From NCBI GenBank assembly GCA_013375475.1, contig JABXKD010000013.1, forward strand, positions 1 through 58,778: DNA of 58,778 bases, read 5' to 3'. Position 1 is the first letter of the stretch. Each line of letters begins with the position of its first letter. The notes beneath the pieces were generated by a model. It had not been told where the DNA came from. It worked only from the letters and a program-made list of their open reading frames with translations, and made no database searches. This DNA is from Promethearchaeota archaeon. GTDB lineage: Archaea; Asgardarchaeota; Lokiarchaeia; Sigyniarchaeales; SOKP01. A program made the translations under genes and the position numbers. Shown in pieces: positions 1 to 9,433 of the stretch.

Positions 1-1
1 G

Positions 2-700
2 CCATTAAGGCAAGTAGATACATTAAAAAGCATGATGAAAATTCTCAAAGCAGCCGGGAAAGATATTGCGATGTCGAAGTATGAGTGGTGTTGTGGTTCT
101 GTAGCTATACGAATTGGAGATCAGAGCTCTCTTACTGAAATTGTTAAACACAATATAGATGTTTTTAAGAACATGGGCGCTCAAACAATTTTTACAGCTT
201 GTGCAGGATGTTATAGAACATGGAAAAAGGACTATCCCGAATTATTAGGCGAAGAATTACCGTTTGAAGTAAAACACATAACTGAAATCTTAGCTGAAAT
301 GTTAGAAAATAACGAGATACCTTTTAAGCCTGTTGAGGGTTTGGAAACCGTAACATGGCACGATCCGTGTCATTTAGGAAGACACATGAATCTTTACGAA
401 ATACCCAGAGAAGCCCTACTTAAAATTCCGGGAGTAGAATTAAAAGAAATGAAGAGAAATCGGAATAATGCTTGGTGTTGTGGAGCTGGTGGAGGTGTAA
501 AAAGCCAATTTCCAGATTTAGCTCTTGATATTTCAAAGGAAAGAATTAATGAGGCGATAGAGACCGGGGCGCAAATTTTAACAACGAGCTGCCCTTTCTG
601 CGTTGGTAATTTAAGCGACGCTTATAACGAAATGGAACCAGAAGATCAAGAAAAAATTACTATAATAGATATTATTGATTTGATAGCTGAAAAAATTTAA
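2..700 (+). CDS. HdrD/GlcF-type Fe-S oxidoreductase, C-terminal part (cut by window edge)
   Basis: Only the 3' part is in the window. The frame is open to the left edge and the codons before the first ATG (position 32) read like family sequence (PLRQVDTLKSMMK), so the true start lies outside. Two CCG (cysteine-rich) domains are visible: CCGS followed by CAGC, then HDPCH, CCGAGGG and CPFC. Such domains bind the non-cubane 4Fe-4S clusters of heterodisulfide reductase HdrB/HdrD and are also found in GlcF and LutA. The family passes electrons between ferredoxin-like clusters and an organic substrate or disulfide in the cytoplasm. The missing N-terminus normally carries two 4Fe-4S ferredoxin motifs, so HdrD, GlcF and other members cannot be told apart here. 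Confidence 0.85.
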   Translation, partial: PLRQVDTLKSMMKILKAAGKDIAMSKYEWCCGSVAIRIGDQSSLTEIVKHNIDVFKNMGAQTIFTACAGCYRTWKKDYPELLGEELPFEVKHITEILAEMLENNEIPFKPVEGLETVTWHDPCHLGRHMNLYEIPREALLKIPGVELKEMKRNRNNAWCCGAGGGVKSQFPDLALDISKERINEAIETGAQILTTSCPFCVGNLSDAYNEMEPEDQEKITIIDIIDLIAEKI

Positions 701-765
701 TTTTTTTAAATTAAATATCGAATTCCAAAGATATTTTTTTAACTCACCTTTGATTAAGTAAATGT

Positions 766-1395
766 ATGAACCATATTCCAAGTGGTGATGATAGAGTTAG
801 TAAAGCTGCTAGTGTAGCTTTAAGTTTTCTCAAAAAAAGATTGACTAAATCTAAGCAATTCAGATTTCTAGACATTGGATGTGGTAATGGACGCGATATC
901 GACTTTATATCTTCGAATTTAGATAATCTCATAATACGAGGAATTGATATATCATTAAAAGCTATAGAAAATGCAATTGAGCTTAATTCAAACAAAGATA
1001 ATGTCACGTTTGAATGCTTGGATTGGAAGGATTTAGATGATACTCAATATGATATAATTTTCATTTCAGGTGTATACCATTTCTTTAATATAGCTGATAG
1101 AAACTTGTTTATTACCAAAATCAAGGAAATTTTAAAATCACATGGTTTTTTTTTCTTGAATACACTTTCCTCAAATGATAAGCAATATTATGGAAAAGGC
1201 ATGCCAGTAAAAGATGATCCAAATTCATTTCAGAGTGAGTTCTTCATTCATTTTTGTTCAGAAGATGAGCTTCGGGAGGATTTCAAATTTTTGAAGTTTG
1301 TTGACCTATTTGAATATTTTCACAAAAATTATTCTAAAGATACAGAATATCATACAATGTGGATATTAATAGGTAAAAATGTCAATTCTATTTGA
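766..1395 (+). CDS. Class I SAM-dependent methyltransferase
   Basis: A 209-residue protein with the class I methyltransferase fold. Motif I is FLDIGCGNGRD at residues 34-44 (the glycine-rich SAM loop), an acidic residue ends the next strand (RGIDIS), and motif IV-like IIFISGVYHFF lies near residue 95. It resembles the small Methyltransf_11/25 proteins that methylate small molecules, but no substrate can be read from the sequence. No Shine-Dalgarno is evident before the ATG. The membrane protease gene that follows starts three bases after its stop, so the two may be co-transcribed. Confidence 0.75.
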   Translation: MNHIPSGDDRVSKAASVALSFLKKRLTKSKQFRFLDIGCGNGRDIDFISSNLDNLIIRGIDISLKAIENAIELNSNKDNVTFECLDWKDLDDTQYDIIFISGVYHFFNIADRNLFITKIKEILKSHGFFFLNTLSSNDKQYYGKGMPVKDDPNSFQSEFFIHFCSEDELREDFKFLKFVDLFEYFHKNYSKDTEYHTMWILIGKNVNSI

Positions 1396-1398
1396 TAT

Positions 1399-2352
1399 AT
1401 GGAAAATGAAGATTTCATTTTAAAAATATTTAATAGGGTAAGTTATGAAAAAGGATTTTTATGCAAAAAAATATTATGTAATAAGTTAAGGTCTTATACT
1501 ATGAATCATAAGAAAAATCAAAATCTCAATATGAACCAAAGCGAAAAAGAAAAGGATAAGGTTTATAAACTCAGGATATTTATCCTCTTCTTAATGTGTG
1601 GGTTATTAATCTTCGTTGTTCCAATCTTCATGCAAGATATTATTAAAATTATATATTTCATTGCACTACCCCTTGTTTTTCTAATTGTCTCAATAATAAT
1701 TTACAGGAATACTCAACTAAGTAAGTTCTTTCCTGTTTTTTTTGCTTTTTTTATTGCGTCTTTGGTTTTTTTTCTTCAAATGCCTTGGGCATCTGGTACA
1801 ACGATTGAGAACATCGTTTTCAATAAATTAATAAGTACATTAATAATTGTCGTTCCTATCATCCTTCTAACCAAGATTTCTAATAATGATATTTCCTCAT
1901 TATTTCTACAAAAAGGAAACACCCGGTTAGGTCTACTTATCGGGTTGGCGACTTTTTCGATCTTTCTCCTAACAGCGTTGCCTACTGCGGTATATCTCTT
2001 TGGGGGTCAAAATATTCCTTTTGATAGACTGATCCTTCTGTTGCCTTGGATTCTAATATTCGTATTTTTGAATGGAATACGTGAAGAAATATTATTCAGG
2101 GGCCTTTTCTTGAAAAAGTACGATACCTTCCTCGGTGTTGATACTTCCAATGTATTGCAAGCAATTATCTTCTCATTGGCTCATCTCTCAACGCAATTCA
2201 CGCCCTTTGTATTCATTTATCTTATTCTTACATTCTTTTTAGGATTAGCATTTGGTGCTGTCATACAAAAGACTGACAGCTTACTTGCTGCGATTTTGTT
2301 TCATGCTGGAGCAGATATTCCTGTAATAATTGCAGTATTCTCCTTCCTCTAG
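1399..2352 (+). CDS. CPBP-family intramembrane metalloprotease
   Basis: A polytopic membrane protein of about eight helices with all three CPBP (CAAX protease / bacteriocin-processing, 'Abi') motifs: REEILFRG (the Glu-Glu-x3-Arg metal/catalytic motif), FSLAHLS (second His) and ILFHAGAD (third His with Asp). Rce1 of eukaryotes belongs to this superfamily; prokaryotic members cleave within the membrane, but most substrates are unknown. The first 34 residues before a second methionine (position 1501) are polar and not obviously conserved, so translation may really begin there. This is a stand-alone copy; two more CPBP domains occur in this window, fused to ABC permeases at 32-38 kb. Confidence 0.8.
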   Translation: MENEDFILKIFNRVSYEKGFLCKKILCNKLRSYTMNHKKNQNLNMNQSEKEKDKVYKLRIFILFLMCGLLIFVVPIFMQDIIKIIYFIALPLVFLIVSIIIYRNTQLSKFFPVFFAFFIASLVFFLQMPWASGTTIENIVFNKLISTLIIVVPIILLTKISNNDISSLFLQKGNTRLGLLIGLATFSIFLLTALPTAVYLFGGQNIPFDRLILLLPWILIFVFLNGIREEILFRGLFLKKYDTFLGVDTSNVLQAIIFSLAHLSTQFTPFVFIYLILTFFLGLAFGAVIQKTDSLLAAILFHAGADIPVIIAVFSFL

Positions 2353-2533
2353 TCAATTTCTCAATAAAACAAACTTTAGATGAGCTTTTAGAACATTAAA
2401 CAAATATAATATGATTTGCAATAGAATTTCTTTGAAAAGATGAATTTAGAGTTAAAAGTATAAAATCAAAAGAATTGATCACACTTATATTATTAAATGA
2501 CGAAATAAGAATATTCAAAGGTGTATCATTCTC

Positions 2534-3760
2534 ATGAAAGAGGAATCTAAAAAACCACGGCTCATCTTCCTTGATAATATAAAGGTCTTATTTGCTATTT
2601 TAGTAATTTTCACTCATGTGAGGGTTTCTTATGGAGGGGAAGGATGGTGGTATTATATCTCCACATTGAACGAATCGAATCCTGTTGATACTTTCACTAT
2701 TATATTCTTTTATATGATAGCAGGAATTGGAGGTATTTTTCAAGCCTCCCTCTTAGGATTATTCTTTTTGATGGGTAGTTATTTCACTCCTAAGAGTTAC
2801 GATCGAAAAGGAGTCTTGGCGTTCTGGAAAGAACGTTTAATCCGTCTTGGTATTCCTGTCCTTTTATATGTTTTGGTAGTTAATCCCATTATTTTTTATC
2901 TCCTGAGTGCAGGAGGAATTCAACCATGGAGTTCCTACCCAAGACTCCAAACATCTTTTATAGAGTATTATTTAAGTAATTTTCAATCCCTAGAATATTT
3001 TGTAAATTTTCTCACAGAATATACTATCACTTGGTTTCTAGTCGCTTTATTAATTTTTACTTCGATTTATACAATTTGGCGCCAGATAACAAAAATTGAC
3101 TCGATACAGCGACGCATCCCAAAGGAATTGTCCATACCAAGATACATTTATTTACTCCTTTTAGCAATTTGCTTAGGATTTCTTACTTTTTTAATTCGCA
3201 TAAACTTTTCCATACTCGATAATCCACTGGGATTACCAGTAGCTTATATGATTCAGTATTTTCTGATGTTTTCCGTAGGTATCATCGCTTATCGATATGG
3301 TTGGTTCGAAAAGATGACTAGACGTCATGTCAAAGTTTGGGCTATTACAATATTTGTGGCGGTTATGTTATTTTTTACGTATTTCTTTGTAATTGCCGGA
3401 GCTGATTCTGATTTTAGCGTCTTTTTAGGAGGGTTCCATTTGAACGCTCTTATATTTGCGGTGGTAGATAATATCGCTTCTATGGGAATGATTTTTGTGT
3501 TAATTAAGATTTTTTACGCGAAATTCAACAAGCAAGGAAAAATACTACAGAATCTAGCCGATAGCTCATTTCACATGTATCTCATTCATCCTTTCGTCGT
3601 TATTCCTTTATCCCTTGGAATTGCATTCATACCCATTTCTCCAATTATAAAGCTATTAATTGTTTTAACTCTATCAGTCATTCTATGCTATTTAATAAGT
3701 CATTATGTCCTTCAAAAAATACATTTGAGCAAACGCAAAAGAATAACTCCGAATAGTTAG
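2534..3760 (+). CDS. Membrane acyltransferase, acyltransferase-3 family
   Basis: A 408-residue membrane protein with about ten predicted helices. The N-terminus has the acyltransferase-3 hallmark (LIFLDNIKVLFAILVIFTHV), in which an Asp and a His (H28) lie in the first membrane helix. Family members move acetyl, succinyl or other acyl groups across the membrane onto glycans, lipids or antibiotics. The last segment (FHMYLIHPFVVIPLSLG) is also typical. A GGTG sequence about 10 nt upstream may act as ribosome-binding site. It stands alone: 181 bases separate it from the CPBP gene, and a pseudogene remnant follows. Substrate unknown. Confidence 0.75.
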   Translation: MKEESKKPRLIFLDNIKVLFAILVIFTHVRVSYGGEGWWYYISTLNESNPVDTFTIIFFYMIAGIGGIFQASLLGLFFLMGSYFTPKSYDRKGVLAFWKERLIRLGIPVLLYVLVVNPIIFYLLSAGGIQPWSSYPRLQTSFIEYYLSNFQSLEYFVNFLTEYTITWFLVALLIFTSIYTIWRQITKIDSIQRRIPKELSIPRYIYLLLLAICLGFLTFLIRINFSILDNPLGLPVAYMIQYFLMFSVGIIAYRYGWFEKMTRRHVKVWAITIFVAVMLFFTYFFVIAGADSDFSVFLGGFHLNALIFAVVDNIASMGMIFVLIKIFYAKFNKQGKILQNLADSSFHMYLIHPFVVIPLSLGIAFIPISPIIKLLIVLTLSVILCYLISHYVLQKIHLSKRKRITPNS

Positions 3761-3803
3761 AATATCTACATTATTTCTTATTTTTCTTAAAAAAGTGAGA
3801 TTG

Positions 3804-3944
3804 TTATAACCTACGAAGAAAGTCAGATCGAAGCATGCTTGGGTTTCTAATGGCTGTTCCAATTATTTTAAGAAATTGTTTTTTATCTCGACATAATTCC
3901 CCTTTCAAACTTAAATAATTTGAAGTTTGATTTTTATGAAAATT
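3804..3944 (-). pseudogene. Remnant of a radical SAM gene (C-terminal 46 codons only)
   Basis: Read on the minus strand this stretch is open for 46 codons and ends SDFLRRL-stop. It matches the C-terminus of the intact radical SAM protein encoded at 9434-10348: from SNYLSLKGEL to the stop, 33 of 39 residues agree by eye. An in-frame TAG lies just upstream (complement of 3945-3947), and the radical SAM cysteine motif and core are missing. Similarity continues about ten bases past the stop on both copies, so this is duplicated DNA and not convergent coding. It is therefore a decayed partial copy of the downstream gene, in the same orientation. Confidence 0.85.
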
Positions 3945-4026
3945 CTATGCTAAAACTGAATAAGGATTATAAGGTTCAAAGTTTATCTCAAATTATTTAT
4001 TTATAAATTAAATATATTTAATTATA

Positions 4027-4632
4027 ATGAAAATATTAGCTGTTTCATGCAGTCCACGGAAAAAAGGGAATACGGTATCCTTATTGGAAGAAACTCTCAG
4101 AGGTGCAGCCGAATCTGGAGCTAACATTGAACTTTTCAGTGTGTCGGGTAAGAACATCAGAGGGTGTGATGGTTGTTATTCCTGTTTAACTGAAGGTGAT
4201 TGCCATATCCAAGACGATATGCAACCTCTTTACGAAAAATTAATAGGAGCAGATGGAATTGTCTTTGGTTCCCCCATCTATTTTTACGGCATGACAGCAC
4301 AAGCCAAAACCATAATGGATCGTACTTTTGCATTGAACAAACCAGGTAAAAGTTTGGCAAATAAAGTAGCTGGAGTAATCGTTGTGGCAGGTAGTTTAGG
4401 TTTGATTGATGTCCTCAAGGATTTTTACTTCTTTACAACTATAAAGCGCATGCTCCCAGCGAATTTCGTTGCAGCGTATGCAACTGAGAAAAGAGATGCT
4501 AAAAAGCTCGAAAAAGGTATGAACGCTGCTTTTAAGCTAGGTAAAGAAATCGTGCAACTCGTTGACAGAAAGTTTGAGTTTCCCAACGAATTTCCCCGCA
4601 ATTTCTTTGCTTTTGGTACCCATACGCATTAG
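4027..4632 (+). CDS. Iron-sulfur flavoprotein / NADPH-dependent FMN reductase family
   Basis: A 201-residue flavodoxin-like protein. It opens with MKILAVSCSPRKKGNT, the FMN phosphate-binding loop of the FMN_red family. Residues C47, C50, C53 and C59 make the compact CX2CX2CX5C motif that binds a 4Fe-4S cluster in archaeal iron-sulfur flavoproteins (Isf). GSPIYFYGMTAQAK is the second flavin-binding segment. Isf proteins move electrons from ferredoxin to acceptors such as oxygen species or small quinoid compounds. The role here is unknown. The gene stands alone, convergent with the hotdog-like gene that follows. Confidence 0.8.
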   Translation: MKILAVSCSPRKKGNTVSLLEETLRGAAESGANIELFSVSGKNIRGCDGCYSCLTEGDCHIQDDMQPLYEKLIGADGIVFGSPIYFYGMTAQAKTIMDRTFALNKPGKSLANKVAGVIVVAGSLGLIDVLKDFYFFTTIKRMLPANFVAAYATEKRDAKKLEKGMNAAFKLGKEIVQLVDRKFEFPNEFPRNFFAFGTHTH

Positions 4633-4712
4633 CTGCTAGTATCTGCGATGTAGGAATCAGGTATTTCTATAAAAAAATAAGTAAGATTGAGAAAAAAATA
4701 ACCTCTGGAATA

Positions 4713-5615
4713 TTAATCTTCATAAAATGGGGATCCTGCTTTCATAAAACGATCCAAGTGACGCATTGACGCCACGATTTTTCCAGTTTCCTTTTCTTCT
4801 AATGTAGAGTCAAACCAAGCATACTCCGTTTTCCTAGACGCTCCGATACAGATATACTTCCCTTTAGCAATATATGTAACCCCCGTGAGTGCTGGTCCGT
4901 TTATATTCTTAATTTCGGTTGCACCAAAGAACGGAACAGCTTTGAATTCTTCAGTACTTCTTCGCTCAGAACCCAATGCCATAGCCTCATACATAGCTGT
5001 AGGATAAAAGATCGTATCCCCCCAAGGAGATTTATCTTTTCTTCTGTAATACTCCAATTGGTCAGTTATTCGACTTACTCCCTCATTAATTTCTTCTTGT
5101 GTAAGTAAAATTTCTTTAGAAGGAAGTTCATCACCTACTTTCAATCTTGCTAAAATGCGTAAATCCTCAGGATTACTACTTTTTAGGTCTACAACTTGCA
5201 AATATGAAGGTTCTTTAGGTGAACCTATTGATACTGTCCCTGTCATTATTTGTTGCCCATTTTTCAATTCAGCCCACGCTTTAACTTGCACATCTTTCGT
5301 TGCAATGGGTAGCATCTCTTCAGTTGTATTTGGGGGCAGTTCAATGATTGCTCTTACTTCTTCTTTATCGATTGTTGCAAATGTGTAATACATACTAACA
5401 GTCCCCTTCTCAAACCAACGATCACCAAATATTTTCTGGGCTAAAGGTGCAAACATGCTTAAATGTATAGTTCCTTGTATTGTTCCACCACGCATACCAA
5501 CTTTTTGGGCTACGATATCGTCGTGAATCGATGTAATATTTGATTTATAAACATTTTCTGGTGCTCTCCAACCTCCGAAAACTTTTCCATCTCTAATTTC
5601 AATATCATCCATCAT
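4713..5615 (-). CDS. Hotdog-fold-like protein of unknown function
   Basis: A 300-residue soluble protein. The first half contains a segment resembling hotdog acyl-CoA/ACP enzymes (GTIHLSMFAPLAQKIFGDRW followed by a glycine and beta strands, about residues 45-105), and a second similar strand-rich region spans about 190-290, so a double-hotdog (MaoC/HTD2-like) fold is possible. No catalytic Asp/His pair could be placed with confidence. It lies 17 bases after the start region of the flavoenzyme gene at 5647-6621, in the same direction, so it is probably co-transcribed and acts on a related acyl substrate. The start is set by a strong Shine-Dalgarno sequence nine bases upstream. Function not assigned. 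Confidence 0.6.
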   Translation of the reverse strand: MMDDIEIRDGKVFGGWRAPENVYKSNITSIHDDIVAQKVGMRGGTIQGTIHLSMFAPLAQKIFGDRWFEKGTVSMYYTFATIDKEEVRAIIELPPNTTEEMLPIATKDVQVKAWAELKNGQQIMTGTVSIGSPKEPSYLQVVDLKSSNPEDLRILARLKVGDELPSKEILLTQEEINEGVSRITDQLEYYRRKDKSPWGDTIFYPTAMYEAMALGSERRSTEEFKAVPFFGATEIKNINGPALTGVTYIAKGKYICIGASRKTEYAWFDSTLEEKETGKIVASMRHLDRFMKAGSPFYED

Positions 5616-5624
5616 ATAGCGTTT

Positions 5625-5630
5625 ACCTCC
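5625..5630 (-). promoter_or_regulatory. Shine-Dalgarno sequence (GGAGGT) of the hotdog-like gene
   Basis: GGAGGT on the minus strand, nine bases before the first of two adjacent ATG codons (5615). It supports the longer start, with two methionines. Confidence 0.7.
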
Positions 5631-5646
5631 TACAAACGAAAATAAG

Positions 5647-6621
5647 TTAGGTAGTTATATTTTGTAGCCTTGAAATTACTTCCTCTGCTTCTTTCATCAT
5701 CCTATCTAATAATTCTTTAACGGTAGGGACATCTTTAATTAATCCTACTCCTTGACCACAACTTACCATCCCTGCGTCAATATCTCCTTCTTTGTACATT
5801 TTTTCAGCTTTTTGACCAGACGCAGCTTGGATAATCGTCTCTAAAGGTGCTTTTTGAGCTTCTAAATCAATAATTTGTTGTGCTGCTTTATTCCTCCACA
5901 TTCTATGAGTATTATGTATAGAACGCATTACCAAACTGGTATCAGTTTCCGCAGCTTGAACAAAGGCTTGTTTTAAATTGTCATGAATAGGACACTCCTT
6001 TGTAGCCATCATTCTTGTTCCTATTATTACCCCCTCTGCACCAAGTGCTAAGACTGCAGCAATTCCTCTCCCATCTGAGATTCCACCTCCCGCGATTACG
6101 GGAACATCCAGAGAATCAACAACAGACGGGGTCATTACGAGAGTTCCTATGTCTAGGGTACCAGTAGCTCCACCATTTTCATATCCAACAACCGTTATCA
6201 TATCCGCCCCTAATGATGCTCCTTTTATAGCATACCTTACTCCAGCACATTTATGGATCCAAATTGCACCCCCTTCCTTAAACTTAGGAACTAACTGCTC
6301 TGGTGCTTTATGACCGCTTGTTTCTATGATTTTAACTCCCTCATCTAATGTAGCATCCACATATTCTACTAACTTTTCTTGTGGCATCAATGCTGGAAAA
6401 AGATTAATGTTTACCGCAAATGGTTGATTCGTCAGAGATTGTGTTTTTTTGATAGCCTCTCGTAATTCATCTGGTGATTCATAATTAGCGCTGGCTAACA
6501 CTGCGCAAGCACCAGCATTACTAGCTGCTGCGACAAATTCGGGATTTGAAATTCTTGCCATTGTTCCGCCAATTATTGGATATTTACATCCTAAAATTTC
6601 AGTTACTTTCGTTTTTATCAT
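5647..6621 (-). CDS. Nitronate monooxygenase / FabK-type FMN enzyme
   Basis: A TIM-barrel flavoenzyme of the nitronate monooxygenase (2-nitropropane dioxygenase) family. Seen: the N-terminal KVTEILGCKYPIIGGTMA, the FMN-binding strand VPVIAGGGISDGRGIAAVLA, and the phosphate-binding GAEGVIIGTRMMATKE. Members oxidise nitronates, or in the FabK branch reduce enoyl-ACP double bonds with NAD(P)H; the two branches cannot be separated here. Pairing with the hotdog-like gene downstream slightly favours acyl chemistry, which is inference. A GTG three codons upstream (6630) is an alternative start; the ATG at 6621 has GTGAT just before it. Confidence 0.8.
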   Translation of the reverse strand: MIKTKVTEILGCKYPIIGGTMARISNPEFVAAASNAGACAVLASANYESPDELREAIKKTQSLTNQPFAVNINLFPALMPQEKLVEYVDATLDEGVKIIETSGHKAPEQLVPKFKEGGAIWIHKCAGVRYAIKGASLGADMITVVGYENGGATGTLDIGTLVMTPSVVDSLDVPVIAGGGISDGRGIAAVLALGAEGVIIGTRMMATKECPIHDNLKQAFVQAAETDTSLVMRSIHNTHRMWRNKAAQQIIDLEAQKAPLETIIQAASGQKAEKMYKEGDIDAGMVSCGQGVGLIKDVPTVKELLDRMMKEAEEVISRLQNITT

Positions 6622-6834
6622 ATCAATCACAAAAAATTTAGTTAACTATATTAAAAATAATATAAAGATATTTTGTTTTCATATTTATAGAAAATGTGTC
6701 AATTCATTATTTACTTCTTACCAAAAAAAATCTCTTTTGGCTCTTTAATTAGTTAAGCGAGGTTACTTCTGAATAAAAAATACACTTGATGATTCTGATA
6801 GCAATGTTTTTGAATGCTTAAATAATTACTTTAT

Positions 6835-9282
6835 TCAACCTTCTCTCGTGAAATCAAACAGATCTGCGGTTTTAAATATCGCTTTTGATCCCCTTATGTC
6901 GCTATTTTGAGTTGCCCAAAAAGCCTGAATACGCTTGATGAGATCTGGGGGCTGTTCAATTTTCCAATCTCTTGGAAGAACACTATTATAATAGGTTGTT
7001 CTAAATCTATGCCCAATTAACATCACAAATCCACGATCAGTAGAAGTTCTAAAAATTCGACCAGCAGCTTGAATTACTTTCATCATCCCAGGATTTCGAT
7101 AAGCATATTCGAAACCTTTTTTCCATTTAAGATCATAATATTCTCGCATTAATTCTTGTTCCTTTGAATAAGCGGGAAGCCCAGGGCCAATAATAAATGC
7201 TCCAATGGCCATATCTCCTGTAAAGTCTACGCCTTCACTAAATATTCCCCCGTGGACAGCCAGAAGAAGATGTTTCTCGTCAGAACTTCGTAGTTTCTTT
7301 AAATAATTTCTACGTTTGGCTTCACTCATTTTTCGTTCTTGCACTATGAGCTTAACTGAGAGCGGTAACGTTTCAATTTCATTTTGGACAGCTTTAAGAT
7401 AAGCGAAAGAAGGAAAAAAAGCCAAATAATTTCCCTTTTTAGCATTTACGGCATTGGAAATAGTTGATGCAATAAGATCATACGATTCTCGACGGTCTTC
7501 ATATTTAGTCGATAGATTGGGCATAAGAAGATAAAGTCGGTTTTGTTGAGCAAAGGGAGAGAAATATTGAATTTTCTGTGTTGAAGAGGGGTACCCTGAC
7601 ATTTTTTGAAAATATTCTAATGGAAACAGAGTAGCCGATTGCATGATTACCGAATGAAAGCCTGCAATTTGTTTTTCGAGTTTCGGTGCTGCCGATTTGC
7701 ATAAAATTTTGATTTTTTCTTCTTTTATATACAATAATTCACTAAATTCAGGAGAATTACATTCTTTTAAAATACTCGTGAACTGACGAAAATTTAAAAC
7801 AAATTCCAAGACTGGGTCTTTTTTTCCAGGTTGAAATCCTTGTCGAGAAGTGTAGGCTTCAATATATAAAAGGATAAAATGTTCTAGATTTTTTAATACT
7901 GTTTGGAAGAATTTTTTATCAAATTTTGCCAATATTGGCATTTTTGTTGTCGAATCGGGAAAAGGCTTAATCAAGTCCAAAATGTAATCAGTTATCTGTT
8001 CATATATGTCAATTCCCTTTTTCTCAATAAATTTTGGCATATGAAGTGATTGTAAATAACTGTTAACATTAGATATGGATTGTAGAGTTAATTCTGGAGA
8101 ATAATAAGTCATCGCCCGGAAGGGTAGATTATGAGCCTCATCGACAATCAGTATGATATTGTCATATGCTTGGTCAAAAAATCGCCTTAACCTGATGTAT
8201 GGATGGAATACATAATTATAATCCCCTACTATTAGATCACAATGAAGAGAACAATCTAATGAGAGTTCAAAGGGGCAAATAGTATGGGTTTTTGCTATTT
8301 TTCGAATATACCGCGCATCGATGACTTGTTTAGTGAGCATTTCAGACACGATCTTATCTACTGAAACCTTAACGTAATTATCGAGGTAAGGACATAATGA
8401 TTTTTCACAAGTAAAAGCACTATTTATGCATAATTTCTCTTTTGCAGTGAGAATAATCGAATTAAATTGTGTTTTCTTTTTCGCAAATATCCGTAAAGTG
8501 TCCCTGTAGATGTGTTGTTGAGTAGTTTTTGATGTAACCACGAAGACATATAAATTTTTCTTTAAAGCATATTTTAACGCGGGAAAAAGTGTCCCAACTG
8601 TTTTTCCTAAACCAGAGGGGGCTAAAAGCATTAGTCGTTCTCTCCTTTGAATACATTTAAGCGCGTCTTTTATAATTTCCTCTTGATTAATTCTATATTT
8701 GTCAAAAGGAAATATAACTGTTTTGGCACGCTCTCGCTGCTCTGCTTTGATTTTTTGTCCCATCTCCCACTCGTTTAAGATAGTTTCACACTGTTTTATA
8801 AGATATTCTGACATATCTTGAGGAGGAACATTAATAATTTTGGCTTTTTCAGTAAAAATGTCAATTAACACTAAATGACATTGAATCATTTTTCCCAACT
8901 GGAGAAAATAGTGCCCATATAGTAACAACTGTAAGCGATATTCCTTGGCAGTTTCTGATTCAAGATCAAAGTCATCAAGATTCGTTACCGACTTAATTTC
9001 TTCAATTACCAAGATTCCTTTGTTTTCATAGATGATGTCAGCACGCCCTGAGATTGTAAATTTCCACCCTTGAATCTTTGTATTAAATTTTACCAGGACT
9101 TCGCGTTGAAAGGAATTTTCAGTATTATTTCTTTCTTTTTGGAATAGTTGGTGAATTTCAGTTCCTTTTGAGGCGCGAATACTAAAAGGAATCATCGAAT
9201 TAGATAATTTAACCTTTTTTGTTGCAAAAATAACATCTTTTATTGAGATTTGGAATTCTTTAAGCTCCTTGATAACTTTCAA
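6835..9282 (-). CDS. XPD/DinG-type Fe-S helicase fused to an N-terminal RecB/Cas4-like nuclease domain
   Basis: An 815-residue protein with two parts. Residues 40-125 carry a PD-(D/E)XK nuclease signature: H44, GRAD with D82, E95-I-K97, and a Q118 motif (LQLLLYG). Residues 195-815 form a superfamily 2 XPD-like helicase: Walker A APSGLGKT (221-228), four cysteines C285, C292, C297 and C336 placed as the XPD 4Fe-4S domain, DEAH at 381-384, a SAT-like motif (MQSATLFP) and motif VI AAGRIFRTS. XPD and DinG enzymes unwind DNA 5'-3' and handle damage, R-loops or replication forks; the nuclease suggests coupled unwinding and cutting. The gene is monocistronic, so its pathway (repair or defence) is not shown by context. 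Similar fusions are known from some bacteria. Confidence 0.85.
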   Translation of the reverse strand: MKVIKELKEFQISIKDVIFATKKVKLSNSMIPFSIRASKGTEIHQLFQKERNNTENSFQREVLVKFNTKIQGWKFTISGRADIIYENKGILVIEEIKSVTNLDDFDLESETAKEYRLQLLLYGHYFLQLGKMIQCHLVLIDIFTEKAKIINVPPQDMSEYLIKQCETILNEWEMGQKIKAEQRERAKTVIFPFDKYRINQEEIIKDALKCIQRRERLMLLAPSGLGKTVGTLFPALKYALKKNLYVFVVTSKTTQQHIYRDTLRIFAKKKTQFNSIILTAKEKLCINSAFTCEKSLCPYLDNYVKVSVDKIVSEMLTKQVIDARYIRKIAKTHTICPFELSLDCSLHCDLIVGDYNYVFHPYIRLRRFFDQAYDNIILIVDEAHNLPFRAMTYYSPELTLQSISNVNSYLQSLHMPKFIEKKGIDIYEQITDYILDLIKPFPDSTTKMPILAKFDKKFFQTVLKNLEHFILLYIEAYTSRQGFQPGKKDPVLEFVLNFRQFTSILKECNSPEFSELLYIKEEKIKILCKSAAPKLEKQIAGFHSVIMQSATLFPLEYFQKMSGYPSSTQKIQYFSPFAQQNRLYLLMPNLSTKYEDRRESYDLIASTISNAVNAKKGNYLAFFPSFAYLKAVQNEIETLPLSVKLIVQERKMSEAKRRNYLKKLRSSDEKHLLLAVHGGIFSEGVDFTGDMAIGAFIIGPGLPAYSKEQELMREYYDLKWKKGFEYAYRNPGMMKVIQAAGRIFRTSTDRGFVMLIGHRFRTTYYNSVLPRDWKIEQPPDLIKRIQAFWATQNSDIRGSKAIFKTADLFDFTREG

Positions 9283-9433
9283 TTTTTTTAATCACTTACA
9301 CTAACAAGTCTATTTTTTATATTAAAAAGGTGCCCCTCAATAAAATTTTAAATTATTAATCGGAGATTATGTCTATAATTAAATGTATTCGATTTAATAA
9401 AACCCAAAGCAAATTCTTATCCAAGTGAAATTG

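Noticed and set aside
3804..3944. Conserved 3' noncoding or terminator repeat shared with 9434-9565
   Set aside because: The similarity reads through as coding sequence in one frame in both copies and matches a radical SAM C-terminus, so it is a gene remnant.
6835..9282. Cas4-like domain as a sign of CRISPR
   Set aside because: No repeats or other cas genes are seen in the window. The domain is part of a helicase fusion.
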